A DNA stretch of 64,000 bases, taken from the NCBI RefSeq assembly GCF_003002925.1, contig NZ_PVTK01000002.1:124001-188000 (forward strand), in the 5' to 3' direction. The notes beneath the pieces are model-generated. The model was not told where the DNA came from, did no database searches, and saw only the letters and a list, made by a program, of their open reading frames with translations. The DNA comes from Vreelandella songnenensis. GTDB lineage: Bacteria; Pseudomonadota; Gammaproteobacteria; Pseudomonadales; Halomonadaceae. A program made the position numbers and the translations under genes. Positions 1-9,315 of the stretch are shown here, piece by piece; position 1 is the first letter of the stretch; each line of letters begins with the position of its first letter.

Positions 1-16
1 GCAGTCAATAAAAAAT

Positions 17-36
17 AAGCATAGACGACTATGCTT
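17..36. repeat. Small stem-loop left of yccA
   Basis: An 8-bp perfect inverted repeat (AAGCATAG, 4-nt loop acga, CTATGCTT). It could be the tail of a terminator for a gene ending just outside the left edge, but no T-tract follows on the plus strand. The A-rich run lies on its left side, which would suit leftward termination, yet no leftward gene is seen nearby. Confidence 0.3.
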
Positions 37-50
37 GCGTTAGAAAAAGG

Positions 51-78
51 TTGAGCCTTTGTTTTCGAAGTCGATAAA
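51..78 (+). promoter_or_regulatory. Candidate sigma70 promoter for yccA
   Basis: TTGAGC (51-56) and GATAAA (73-78) are separated by 16 bp, upstream of yccA and its good ribosome site (ggggag, about 145). The -10 box matches only four of six consensus bases, so this is tentative. Confidence 0.22.
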
Positions 79-152
79 GGCTTGCGTCTGGAACTTGGTA
101 GCGGCATGCTTGTCTATTAACAGCAATATTATTTTTTGGGGAGCATAAACAC

Positions 153-833
153 ATGGCTTATAACGATCTAAACACGGCACAAACGCGATCAGGCGGTGTG
201 GCCAATAGTGTCAGCACCAACAAAGTGCTGCGCAATACCTATGCCTTGCTGGCAATGACGCTGCTGTTCTCTGCCGTCATGGCAGGTGCATCCGTTGCCA
301 TGGGTGTTCAGCAGATGAACATCTTTGTGTTTTTCATCGGCGCTTACGGGCTGATGTTCCTGGTTCATAAAACGGCCAACTCTGCTGCTGGCCTGTTGGC
401 AACGTTTGCCTTTACCGGGTTCATGGGCTTTACCCTGGGTCCAATTATTTCTGCCTACCTGACGCTGCCTAACGGTGGTGCGCTGATCATGAATGCCTTG
501 GCCATGACGGGTCTGACATTCTTTGGTCTTTCAGCGGTAGCGTTGACCACCAAGAAGGACTTCAGCTTCCTGGGCAATTTCCTGCTGGCGGGTGCGATCG
601 TATTGGTGCTGGCCATGGTGGCGGGACTGATCTTCAATATTCCAGCCCTTTCGCTGATGGTATCAGCCGGTTTTGTACTGTTTGCTTCCGCGGCAATCCT
701 GTACCAGACCAGCGAGATCATTCACCGTGCGGGCGAGACGAATTACATCCTGGCAACGGTGACGCTGTATGTCTCGATCTACAATCTGTTTGTGAGCCTG
801 CTGTCCATTTTGGGTATCATGAGCAACGACTGA
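153..833 (+). CDS. yccA: Bax inhibitor-1/YccA family inner-membrane protein
   Basis: A 226-residue, almost entirely hydrophobic protein with about seven membrane segments after a short polar N-terminus. It ends in the family's typical segment (near residues 185-222) with YQTSEIIH followed by a YVSIYNLFVSLL stretch. In E. coli YccA is a substrate and modulator of the FtsH membrane protease; that role here is inferred from family. The ATG is preceded by a strong ggggag ribosome site. A rho-independent terminator follows at once, so it is probably a single-gene unit. The tusDCBE genes next to it match the enterobacterial yccA-tusE neighbourhood, which supports the call. Confidence 0.9.
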   Translation: MAYNDLNTAQTRSGGVANSVSTNKVLRNTYALLAMTLLFSAVMAGASVAMGVQQMNIFVFFIGAYGLMFLVHKTANSAAGLLATFAFTGFMGFTLGPIISAYLTLPNGGALIMNALAMTGLTFFGLSAVALTTKKDFSFLGNFLLAGAIVLVLAMVAGLIFNIPALSLMVSAGFVLFASAAILYQTSEIIHRAGETNYILATVTLYVSIYNLFVSLLSILGIMSND

Positions 834-855
834 TCGCTCAGCGGTCAGTAAACGG

Positions 856-888
856 GCAGCCCCTACCAGGTAGGGGCTGCTTTTTTTT
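856..888 (+). terminator. Rho-independent terminator of yccA
   Basis: GC-rich hairpin (gcagccccta / taggggctgc around ccagg) followed by eight Ts. Confidence 0.9.
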
Positions 889-912
889 GATCATCTGTTT
901 CGAGTTATTGCG

Positions 913-1302
913 ATGGAGTATGGTCTATTGGTGATGGGCGCACCCTATACCAGCCCGGCACCCCATTCGGCGTTGCGTTTTGCTCATACATTGCTGGCCC
1001 GCGGTCATCAAATTGGCGGGGTGTTTTTTTATCATGAGGGCGTACACAATGCGTCTGCCCTCATGGCCCCACCTCAAGATGAGCTTAACCTGCACAAGGC
1101 ATGGGTAGAGCTACACAATGCCCATCAGGTGCCCCTTGATGTGTGCATTGCCGCCGCCTTGCGACGCGGTATCATGAGCGAGGCAGAGGCCAAGCGCCAC
1201 GGTAAAGCATCTTTCAACCTGGAAGCGCCGTTTGAATTAACCGGGCTTGGCCAACTGCTGACCCTACAACAACGTTGTGATCGTCTGATCACTTTCGCCT
1301 GA
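913..1302 (+). CDS. tusD: Sulfurtransferase complex subunit TusD
   Basis: A 129-residue DsrE-family protein. The TusBCD complex receives persulfide sulfur from TusA and passes it to TusE, which supplies MnmA for 2-thiolation of the wobble uridine in tRNA. The catalytic cysteine is Cys78 in VCIAAALRRG, the same position as in E. coli TusD. The opening MEYGLLVMGAPYTSPAPHSA is typical. It is the first gene of tusD-C-B-E on the plus strand, 11 bp before tusC. TusA is not in this window. No clear ribosome site precedes the ATG. Confidence 0.93.
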   Translation: MEYGLLVMGAPYTSPAPHSALRFAHTLLARGHQIGGVFFYHEGVHNASALMAPPQDELNLHKAWVELHNAHQVPLDVCIAAALRRGIMSEAEAKRHGKASFNLEAPFELTGLGQLLTLQQRCDRLITFA

Positions 1303-1313
1303 TAGGAGGGTTC

Positions 1314-1679
1314 ATGACAGAGCCGAACGGCCTGTTGGTCATCATTCGTCATGCCCCATACGCTTCAAACTTGCTGCGAGAAGGGCTTGATACGGCGCTG
1401 GTCGCTGCCGCATTCGGCCAACCAGTCGATTTGCTGTTTCTAGGGCAAGGGATAATGGCGCTGCTTCATGAGCAGGGCAACGGTGCACCTGGCCAGAAGG
1501 CGAGCAGGCCCACTATGGATATGCTGGAGATGTACGATATCGAGCGGCTGTGGACCTCTCAGGAAGCCCTGCAGGCACTTGAGCTTGAGCCTTCGCAGCT
1601 ATTGGGTAGTGTAGAGGTACTGGAAGCCAAGAGGTTACCGGACTTTTTAAAATCCTACTCGCAAATTCTCAACTTCTAG
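1314..1679 (+). CDS. tusC: Sulfurtransferase complex subunit TusC
   Basis: A 121-residue DsrF/TusC-like protein of the DsrE fold, the second structural subunit of the TusBCD hexamer. It shows the family features of an N-terminal beta strand with the RHAPYASNLLREGLD region (near 12-26), then a VDLLFLGQG stretch. A clear taggagg ribosome site lies before the ATG. It sits between tusD and tusB with 11-bp gaps. It has no cysteine of its own, as expected for a non-catalytic subunit. Confidence 0.9.
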   Translation: MTEPNGLLVIIRHAPYASNLLREGLDTALVAAAFGQPVDLLFLGQGIMALLHEQGNGAPGQKASRPTMDMLEMYDIERLWTSQEALQALELEPSQLLGSVEVLEAKRLPDFLKSYSQILNF

Positions 1680-1690
1680 CGGGATGCGTC

Positions 1691-1978
1691 ATGCTGCATA
1701 TTTTAACCAAAGCGCCCGATAGCGATGCCGCCCAGCAGATGCTTCAAGCAGTGGGTGAGAACGACGCCATCATACTGACGGAAGCTGGCGTACAGGCAGC
1801 GCTACACAGTGAATGGGGGGGCTTTCAATTGCATTCTGCGCGTATCTTTCTATTAGCGGAAGATGTAACCGCATGGGGGCTCGACGATGCAGTCGCAAGC
1901 CAAGCGCTTACGGCAGTAGATATCGATGGTTTCATAGCGCTGACAGAGCAACACGTTCAAACGGTAACCTGGTACTGA
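1691..1978 (+). CDS. tusB: Sulfurtransferase complex subunit TusB
   Basis: A 95-residue DsrH/TusB-family protein starting MLHILTKAPDSDAAQ, the family's usual opening, and ending VQTVTWY. It is the smallest subunit of the TusBCD complex. The stop codon lies one base before the tusE start, so the two genes are likely translationally coupled. Sequence conservation in TusB is low, so part of the confidence comes from gene order. Confidence 0.88.
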   Translation: MLHILTKAPDSDAAQQMLQAVGENDAIILTEAGVQAALHSEWGGFQLHSARIFLLAEDVTAWGLDDAVASQALTAVDIDGFIALTEQHVQTVTWY

Positions 1979-1979
1979 A

Positions 1980-2330
1980 ATGTCGACAACAGAAATATAC
2001 CGTTATCTTGATCTAGATGAAAACATTGGGCTCGATCCCGAAGGTTATCTAGTTGATCAGAGTCAATGGTCAGAATCCGTTGCTGAACTGCTGGCAGCCG
2101 ATGAAAGTATGGTGCTGAGCGAAAACCACTGGGAAATTATTCGAGTAGTGCGTGACTTCTATCAGCGTTATGAAATGGCGCCGGCCATGCGCCCGTTGGT
2201 AAAGGCAACCAAAAATGCGCTTGGAGCGGAAAAGGGGACTTCGATCTATCTAATGTCGCTGTTCCCGGGCAGCCCGCCGAAGCGGGTTGCCCGTCTTGCC
2301 GGGCTGCCCAAACCTACCAATTGCCTCTAA
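1980..2330 (+). CDS. tusE: TusE/DsrC family sulfur carrier
   Basis: A 116-residue DsrC-family protein. TusE takes sulfur from TusD and presents it to MnmA in s2U34 tRNA synthesis. The flexible C-terminal arm LPKPTNCL carries the conserved sulfur-accepting cysteine at the penultimate position (Cys115). The second cysteine found in DsrC of sulfur oxidisers and sulfate reducers is absent, which identifies the TusE type. It is the last gene of the tus operon. Confidence 0.92.
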   Translation: MSTTEIYRYLDLDENIGLDPEGYLVDQSQWSESVAELLAADESMVLSENHWEIIRVVRDFYQRYEMAPAMRPLVKATKNALGAEKGTSIYLMSLFPGSPPKRVARLAGLPKPTNCL

Positions 2331-2365
2331 CAGGCTTTATTGCTGGCACTCTGCGCCTTGACAAG

Positions 2366-3031
2366 CTAGGCAATGTCACCGCGCGTGCATACTGAAAGCA
2401 CCACCGCATCTTCGGCGCTGGTAGACACCAGCGCATGGCCCATGTCGCTATCAAAATAGATGCTGTCGCCTTCAACCAGCACCAGCGGGGCGTAGAACTC
2501 GGTGTAAAGCATGATATCGCCATGCAACACCATCAGGAACTCTTCGCCATCATGACGCACCCACTGATGGTACTCATCAAAGCTGCGTGCCCGCACGATT
2601 GTCTTGAATGGAATCATGCGCTTCTGCGCCAACTGGTGGCCTAAGAGCTCGTGCTCATAGGTGGGGGTCGGGTGCTGCTGGCCCTTGCCTTTACGGGTAA
2701 GATCACGCCTGCCCATGGTGTAGCGTTCGCGCTTGGGTGGGGTAAGCAGCTGTGGCAGATCGATATTGAGCCCAGTGGTCAACTTCTGTACCACGCTGAA
2801 TGTGGGCGAAACCTGATCGTTTTCGATTTTCGACAGCGTAGAGCGGGCAAGCCCCGTGCGCTGGCTGACATCTTCGAGCGTCCACTGGTTGGCCAGGCGT
2901 ATCTGCTTGAGCCGCTCGCCAAGGCATAGTGGCTCGACGAACGCCTTGCGCCCGGAGGCGATACGCAGGGCGGCGTTTTCTTCAGAGGTGGCGGTCATAG
3001 TCATCACGTAGGAAACAGCATTAACGGCCAT
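2366..3031 (-). CDS. XRE-family regulator with C-terminal cupin domain
   Basis: A 221-residue protein with a helix-turn-helix near residues 38-92 (LGERLKQIRLANQWTLEDVS, then TGLARSTLSKIENDQVSPT) and a cupin sensor domain near 140-215. This layout is shared with PuuR-like and other small-molecule-sensing regulators; the ligand cannot be told from sequence. It lies 51 bp downstream of the HDAC-family gene on the same strand and is probably cotranscribed with it. Since some HDAC-like enzymes act on acetylpolyamines and PuuR senses putrescine, polyamine regulation is a reasonable guess only. The start is uncertain: an internal Met at residue 10 (3004) is equally possible and neither has a good ribosome site. 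Confidence 0.85.
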   Translation of the reverse strand: MAVNAVSYVMTMTATSEENAALRIASGRKAFVEPLCLGERLKQIRLANQWTLEDVSQRTGLARSTLSKIENDQVSPTFSVVQKLTTGLNIDLPQLLTPPKRERYTMGRRDLTRKGKGQQHPTPTYEHELLGHQLAQKRMIPFKTIVRARSFDEYHQWVRHDGEEFLMVLHGDIMLYTEFYAPLVLVEGDSIYFDSDMGHALVSTSAEDAVVLSVCTRGDIA

Positions 3032-3082
3032 AGTATCATAGCGGCAAGGCGGGGTAGTTAATGCAGCCGTCGTCAGCGCATC

Positions 3083-4024
3083 CTAAGGGGCATCAGCAAA
3101 CGGCAACCCCAGCAGCGCTTTCAGGTGCGCTTCAACGCCGCTGGCCAGAGACGTGGGGTTATAGCCGCCTTCCAGCACCGAGACGACCCGGTTTTCGGCA
3201 TACAGCGTGGCGATCTCCATGGCCAGATGCGTCACCCAGTAGAAGTCTTCATCATCCAGGCAAATGTCAGCCATAGGGTCATCACGGTGGGCGTCGAACC
3301 CGGCGGAGATCATAACCAGATCAGGCTTGAAGGCGTGCAGGGCAGGGAGCCACTGCTGCTCGACCAGGCGGCGAAACTCACGGCCTTCAGTGCCAGCATC
3401 AAGGGGCGTATTCACCACGTTTTGCCATTCGCTGCGCAAATAGCGCCAAGGGTAGAACGGGTACTGGAAGCTGGTGCAGATCAGCACATCCGAGCGGTCT
3501 TTCAGTATATCGATAGTGCCGTTGCACTGGTGTACGTCAAAATCGAGTATGGCGATGCGCTTGGCGCCGTAGGTATCGCGGGCGTGGGCTGCGCCTACGG
3601 CAATATTGTTGTAGAAGCAGAATCCCATCGAATCGGTGGCTTCAGCGTGGTGCCCCGGCGGCCTGACGGCACAAAAGACGTTATCTGCCTGACGTTTGAA
3701 GACCTGATCCACTCCCTTGATCACTGCACCCGCCGCCACGCGTGCCGCCTTCAGGCTGTCGGGGTTCATCAGCGTTTCGCTGTCAAGAGCAGCGATTCCC
3801 TCGCTGGGTACGCACTTTTCCAAGGCATTCAAATGCCGGGCAGGATGTACTTTGGCCAAGGCTTCAAAACAAGCCTCCTTGGCGTCGGCCTGCATGGTCT
3901 GCTGAAGTAACCCGGCCAGCGAAAGGCGTGCGCGAATGGCGTCCAGGCGCTGCGGGCTTTCCGGATGCTCAGGCCCCATATGGTGCAATGAACAGTCGGG
4001 ATGGGTAAGGTAGGCAGTAATCAT
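3083..4024 (-). CDS. Histone deacetylase-family (AcuC/HDAH-like) amidohydrolase
   Basis: A 313-residue zinc amidohydrolase of the arginase/deacetylase fold. Visible active-site elements are RPPGHHAEAT (paired His near 122-123), DFDVHQCNGT (zinc Asp and His near 160), SAGFDAHRDDP (zinc Asp near 243) and LEGGYN (transition-state Tyr near 286). The set looks complete, so it should be active. Substrates in the family include acetyl-lysine proteins and acetylpolyamines. It is divergent, across about 105 bp, from a Pat-type acetyltransferase gene, which favours a lysine-deacylation role; the XRE-cupin gene downstream would also suit a polyamine role. The exact substrate is unresolved. Confidence 0.9.
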   Translation of the reverse strand: MITAYLTHPDCSLHHMGPEHPESPQRLDAIRARLSLAGLLQQTMQADAKEACFEALAKVHPARHLNALEKCVPSEGIAALDSETLMNPDSLKAARVAAGAVIKGVDQVFKRQADNVFCAVRPPGHHAEATDSMGFCFYNNIAVGAAHARDTYGAKRIAILDFDVHQCNGTIDILKDRSDVLICTSFQYPFYPWRYLRSEWQNVVNTPLDAGTEGREFRRLVEQQWLPALHAFKPDLVMISAGFDAHRDDPMADICLDDEDFYWVTHLAMEIATLYAENRVVSVLEGGYNPTSLASGVEAHLKALLGLPFADAP

Positions 4025-4129
4025 TCAGGCGCTCCATTCTAGTGAGGCCACCTTAATCGCCTCCGGGGCTTGCGCGACAGTGTCAATAAGTCGTACACAG
4101 TCGTTATCTATTTCAGGGGAGACGCACTC

Positions 4130-6877
4130 GTGAGTACGCGCTTTTTGCATCATTTTTTTGAACCCCGCACGCTGGCGGTGTTCGGCGCCTCTGAAAAACC
4201 GGCGTCTTTGGGCGGCCTTGTGCTGGGTAACCTTCAGGAAGGCGGCTTCAAGGGCAGGCTATGGGCTGTCAATCCCAAAGGCTATGACCAGGTATTTGGC
4301 GTTTCCTGTTTCAAGAGTGTAGCGGATTTACCCGAAGTGCCGGACCTGGCGGTGGTCTGCTCACCCATTCAAGGCGTGCCCGCGCTGATCAAGCGTCTGG
4401 GCCAGTTTGGTGTCAAGGCGGCACTCGTGCTTTCCGGCGGCGCTTATCTCGACCGCGACGAGGATAACAAGGGCTCGATTCGTGAACGTATGCTCCAGGC
4501 AGCCATTGCCTCGGGCATTCGCGTACTTGGCCCTGAGTGCATGGGGCTGATCGTGCCCGGCAAGCACCTCAATGCCTCCTACGCCAGCCAGCCGGTCAAG
4601 GCCGGGCGCGTGGCCTATCTGGGCCAGTCGGGAATGCTGGCCAATGCGATGATCGATTGGGCCGCGGGGCGTGGAGTCGGGTTTTCCCACCTGATCACGG
4701 TAGGCGACAGCGTCGACGTTCTGCTGCCCGACCTGATCGATTATGTGAACCAGTTTTCACCAGCCCAGGCCATTCTTCTGCATCTAGAGCGCGTGACCGA
4801 CGCTCAGCACTTCATGACCTCCGTGCGCGATGCGTCGCGCAACCGCCTGGTGGTTGCCATCAAGAGTGGCCGCACGCCGCAGTCGGATATATCCGGCATG
4901 GCGCCTACGCCGGGTATTGCCAATCGGGATGTGGTGTTTGATGCGGCGTTTTCCCGGGCTGGCGTCGTGCGCGTCAACGACTCTGACGAGCTGCTGGACG
5001 CGCTTGAAACGCTCTCTCGGGTCAAGCCGCTGCGCGGCGATCGGCTGGCGATTGTCTCCAATGGCCTGGGGCCTGCCATGCTCGCCATCGATAAACTCGT
5101 CAGCGCCGGTGGAAAGCTTGCCGTGTTCAGTGAAGAGACTCAGGCGGCGCTGCATAAAAGCCAGATGGACATGAGCAAGCCGGGGGAAAACCCGGTGGAC
5201 CTTGGTGGTAATGCCTCGTCAGCCAAGTTTGTCGAAGCGCTTGAGATTGTCGCCGCCGACCCGAACGTTGACGCTGTGCTGGTAGTGCATGCGCCGACCC
5301 GAATGGCCCCGTCAGCAGCCACCGCCCAGGCGCTGATCGATAATCGCAAGAAGTTCCGGCGCAACCTGCTGACCAGTTGGATGGGGCTGAAAGAGGCATT
5401 GAATGCGCGCCATCTGTGCAACGTGGCCGGTATTCCCACCTATATCTCGCCGGAAAAGGCCGTCAAGGCGTTCATGCATATGGTGGATTACCAGCGTGTG
5501 CAGGCGCTTTTACATGAAATTCCCCCGAGCCTGCCATTTTCGACCAGCAGCGAGATCCGCGCTCAGTGCCGGGCATTGATTGCGCAAGCCAAGGAGCAGG
5601 GCAGACAGACCCTTACCCACTCGGAAACGTCACAAGTGCTTGAGGCTTACGGTATACCCACGGCGTCAAGCGTCTATCTGACCCGCCCTGAAGAGGCGCA
5701 ATCCGCGGCGCAGCAGATCCAGGGCCCGATGGCCCTCAAGGTGATTCACGAAGGTAACTGCCGGCCGTACCGGTACCGCAAGCATCCGCACAAGATTTCC
5801 GCCGGCCTTTTGCAGGATCTGCAGACGCCGGAGCAGGTGGCCGATGGCGTGCGCCAGCTGGGCGACAAGGTGCAGGAGAAGTTTCCCCAGTACGCCATTC
5901 GCGAATACTGCCTTCAGCCCATGCAGCGCGGCAAGCACTCCATGCAGATTTGCGCGGGGATTACCCGGGACCCGGTGTTCGGCCCGCTGATCGTGTTTGG
6001 CATTGGTGGCTACAAGGTCAACGTACTGGCCGACCGCCAAGTGGCCCTGCCGCCGCTTAACATGAGCCTGGCGGCGGACGTGGTGGGCAGAACTCACGCC
6101 GCCTCTCTGATTCGAGAGCACTCCGCCGAGCCCGAGCGCGATATCGGGCGGCTCTGCCAGCTGCTGGTGAAGCTTTCACAGATGGCGTCTGACCTTGGCG
6201 ATTTGCGCGGGCTTGAAATCAATCCGCTGCTGCTCAACCGCGATGGAGTACTTGCGGTGGATTTCGCCATGGATCTTGGCACCCCGGCGCGGTTTGCCAT
6301 CATGCCGTACCCGGAAGAGCTGCGTGAGTGGGTAACGCTCAAGAACGGCTGGCAGGTCGAGGTGCGCCCCATTCGGGCAGAAGATGCACCGCTCATTACC
6401 ACTTTCCACCGCCAGCTTTCCGAAGAGAGCATCCGGTTTCGCTACTTCCACAATAAATCCAACCTGACTCAGCGCGATCTTTCGATCCTTTCGCACATCA
6501 ACTATGACCGCCAGATGGCGTTTATCGCCGAGCACCAGCACGACGATGGCAGCAAGGAGATGCTGGGCGTGGTGCGGGTGTGGAACGACCCGGATAACAT
6601 TCGCACCGAGTTCTCGGTCATTATTCGCGATGATCTACAGGGGGTCGGTATCGGCAGTCTCTTGATGAAGAAGATGATCGACTACTGCACCCATATCGGC
6701 ACGCTGGAAATGATCGGCAAGATCATGGTGGATAATCACCCGATGCGGGCCTTGATGAAGCACCTGGGCTTCAAGTGCCGCTATAACATGGAAGAGCAGG
6801 TGATTGACGCGGTACTGCGTCTGAACGAGCCGGAAAGCGAGTGGCAGCGCCACCGCCTGGAAAGCTTGCCGGATTGA
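4130..6877 (+). CDS. Pat/YfiQ-type bifunctional acyl-CoA synthetase-like/GNAT protein lysine acetyltransferase
   Basis: About 915 residues from a GTG at 4130, chosen because AGGGGAGA lies at the right distance; an upstream ATG at 4070 adds 20 residues unlike the family. Order of domains: CoA-binding Rossmann (LAVFGASEKPASLGG, near 16-30), succinyl-CoA-synthetase-like flavodoxin domains (to about 460), ATP-grasp subdomain (about 490-700, with MALKVIHEG), then a C-terminal GNAT domain (about 725-890) with the acetyl-CoA loop DLQGVGIGSLLM. Proteins of this form (Pat, YfiQ) acetylate metabolic enzymes such as acetyl-CoA synthetase. The ADP-forming synthetase half usually acts as a regulatory domain; catalysis by it here is unproven. 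Divergent from the HDAC-family gene. Confidence 0.9.
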   Translation: MSTRFLHHFFEPRTLAVFGASEKPASLGGLVLGNLQEGGFKGRLWAVNPKGYDQVFGVSCFKSVADLPEVPDLAVVCSPIQGVPALIKRLGQFGVKAALVLSGGAYLDRDEDNKGSIRERMLQAAIASGIRVLGPECMGLIVPGKHLNASYASQPVKAGRVAYLGQSGMLANAMIDWAAGRGVGFSHLITVGDSVDVLLPDLIDYVNQFSPAQAILLHLERVTDAQHFMTSVRDASRNRLVVAIKSGRTPQSDISGMAPTPGIANRDVVFDAAFSRAGVVRVNDSDELLDALETLSRVKPLRGDRLAIVSNGLGPAMLAIDKLVSAGGKLAVFSEETQAALHKSQMDMSKPGENPVDLGGNASSAKFVEALEIVAADPNVDAVLVVHAPTRMAPSAATAQALIDNRKKFRRNLLTSWMGLKEALNARHLCNVAGIPTYISPEKAVKAFMHMVDYQRVQALLHEIPPSLPFSTSSEIRAQCRALIAQAKEQGRQTLTHSETSQVLEAYGIPTASSVYLTRPEEAQSAAQQIQGPMALKVIHEGNCRPYRYRKHPHKISAGLLQDLQTPEQVADGVRQLGDKVQEKFPQYAIREYCLQPMQRGKHSMQICAGITRDPVFGPLIVFGIGGYKVNVLADRQVALPPLNMSLAADVVGRTHAASLIREHSAEPERDIGRLCQLLVKLSQMASDLGDLRGLEINPLLLNRDGVLAVDFAMDLGTPARFAIMPYPEELREWVTLKNGWQVEVRPIRAEDAPLITTFHRQLSEESIRFRYFHNKSNLTQRDLSILSHINYDRQMAFIAEHQHDDGSKEMLGVVRVWNDPDNIRTEFSVIIRDDLQGVGIGSLLMKKMIDYCTHIGTLEMIGKIMVDNHPMRALMKHLGFKCRYNMEEQVIDAVLRLNEPESEWQRHRLESLPD

Positions 6878-6880
6878 AAC

Positions 6881-6911
6881 GAGTCCGCCTGCTCAATGAG
6901 CAGGCGGACTC
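6881..6911. terminator. Perfect 15-bp inverted repeat between convergent genes
   Basis: gagtccgcctgctca (6881-6895) and its exact complement (6897-6911) meet around one base, between the stop codons of the Pat-like gene and pdxH. There is no T-tract, so termination in both directions is an inference from the hairpin and the convergent setting. Confidence 0.55.
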
Positions 6912-6933
6912 AGGCGTTAACGGCGAGGCGCAC

Positions 6934-7578
6934 TCAGGGTGCCAGGCGGAACTGGCTCCATTCGCCACCATCCCGGCGCTCGAAGCGGATACGATCATGC
7001 AGGCGGCTGGGCTGGCCCTGCCAGAACTCGATCATTTCCGGGTTGAGGCGGTAGCCGCCCCAATGGATCGGGCGGGGTATATCCTGGCCTTCGTAGGCCT
7101 GTTCAAAACGCTTCTGACGCTCTTCTATCCAGTTACGGTCCGGGATGACCACGCTTTGAGTGGCAATCCAGGCGCCCAGCTGGCTGCCGCGTGGGCGGCT
7201 GGCAAAATATTCATCCGATTCATCCGGCGCTACCTGTTCTACCGGGCCTTCTATGCGCACCTGGCGGGCCAGCGATGGCCACCAGAAAGTCATTGCCGCA
7301 AAGGGCACGTTGTTGAGTTCGCTGCCCTTGTGGCTGTGGTAATTGGTGAAGAACACCATGCCATGCTCATCAAAACCCTTCAGCAGCACTACGCGTGCAT
7401 GGGGACGGCCCTGGCTATCCACGGTGGCCAGCGTCATGGCATTGGCGTCTTTGCCTTCTTTCTCCATGGCAAGGCTGAACCACTCGTCAAACAGGACGAA
7501 CGGCCCCTCGGCAACGTGCGCTTCATCGAGCCGGCCGCCTTCGTAATCACGCCGGATGTCAGCAATATTGCGGGTCAT
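6934..7578 (-). CDS. pdxH: Pyridoxamine/pyridoxine 5'-phosphate oxidase
   Basis: A 214-residue FMN flavoprotein that oxidises PNP or PMP with O2 to pyridoxal 5'-phosphate, the last step of vitamin B6 synthesis and salvage. Recognised by the full-length match to the family, including MTLATVDSQGRPHARVVLLK (near 48-67), FFTNYHSHKGSEL and the C-terminal signature EFWQGQPSRLHDR (near 184-196). Length is normal. It is monocistronic or weakly linked to the DUF2069 gene, whose stop lies beyond its start on the same strand. Confidence 0.95.
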   Translation of the reverse strand: MTRNIADIRRDYEGGRLDEAHVAEGPFVLFDEWFSLAMEKEGKDANAMTLATVDSQGRPHARVVLLKGFDEHGMVFFTNYHSHKGSELNNVPFAAMTFWWPSLARQVRIEGPVEQVAPDESDEYFASRPRGSQLGAWIATQSVVIPDRNWIEERQKRFEQAYEGQDIPRPIHWGGYRLNPEMIEFWQGQPSRLHDRIRFERRDGGEWSQFRLAP

Positions 7579-7643
7579 TAGCGGATCTCCCTAAAGATAT
7601 TCGTTATTTTCGCGGCTTGCCGGGTAACGCACAAGCCTCTTGC

Positions 7644-8689
<1,046 letters not shown>

Positions 8690-8712
8690 TTAACAAAAGC
8701 CATGTCTGGTGC

Positions 8713-9183
8713 TTATGGTATCAGAGCTATCTGCCGGGCAGGAGATGGCATTGAAAGCTGACTGGTTTCAGGCAGCCTTACGTACACCCAGGCAAGGCTT
8801 CCATCGGCGAGCGCTTTTCTTTCCCGCGTGTAACGCTCTCCCAGGCGCTCGTAACGGTCCAGCCGTTCAAGCTCGCCAGGGGTCACGCTAAGTATCAAGC
8901 CTTCGACCTGATCGCCGGGTTGAGCGGAAACATCCAGCCCGTTGCGGTGATATCCCTCCAGTATAGCTGGCTGGGGGTCGCCTGAACTTCCCATCACCAG
9001 CCAGCGAACAACGGTGTAGCGCAGCGTGCCGTAAACGAATACGTGGTGGGTGCGCTGCTCAACGTCCGCCAATTCGTCCGGCGGGGAATAGAACCATGGG
9101 CTCAGCATGGTCAGCCATAGCCAACTGGCAAGCCCCAATCCCAGTACGCCCGCTACCTGTAGGCACTTTTTAATCCAAACCAT
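8713..9183 (-). CDS. Membrane-anchored gamma-glutamylcyclotransferase-like (AIG2/GGCT) protein
   Basis: A 156-residue protein with one N-terminal hydrophobic segment (about residues 8-28), then a GGCT fold starting HVFVYGTLRYTVVRWLVMG (near 47-65) and carrying VEGLILSVTPGELERLDRYE (near 93-112), which includes the acidic residue region used by this family. GGCT-like enzymes release 5-oxoproline from gamma-glutamyl amines. Most are soluble, so the anchor is unusual; the orientation of the catalytic domain cannot be decided from sequence. It stands alone between wrbA and smrA. Confidence 0.75.
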   Translation of the reverse strand: MVWIKKCLQVAGVLGLGLASWLWLTMLSPWFYSPPDELADVEQRTHHVFVYGTLRYTVVRWLVMGSSGDPQPAILEGYHRNGLDVSAQPGDQVEGLILSVTPGELERLDRYERLGERYTRERKALADGSLAWVYVRLPETSQLSMPSPARQIALIP

Positions 9184-9315
9184 GACGTTACCTTAACGAA
9201 TGTTGATCACCAAGCTTGGCGTTTGGCAGCACATCCGGCAAGGGCCAGCAATTTATTTATGCAACGGCGTGGGGTTTGCTAGGATAGACAGTAGACCCCA
9301 TCGGAGGAGCCTGTA

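Noticed and set aside
2300..2330. TusE with only one C-terminal cysteine
   Set aside because: That is the defining feature of TusE against dissimilatory DsrC.
3530..3560. HQCNGT instead of HHGNGT in the HDAC-family protein
   Set aside because: The zinc-binding Asp and His are kept and the variant is common in bacterial members.
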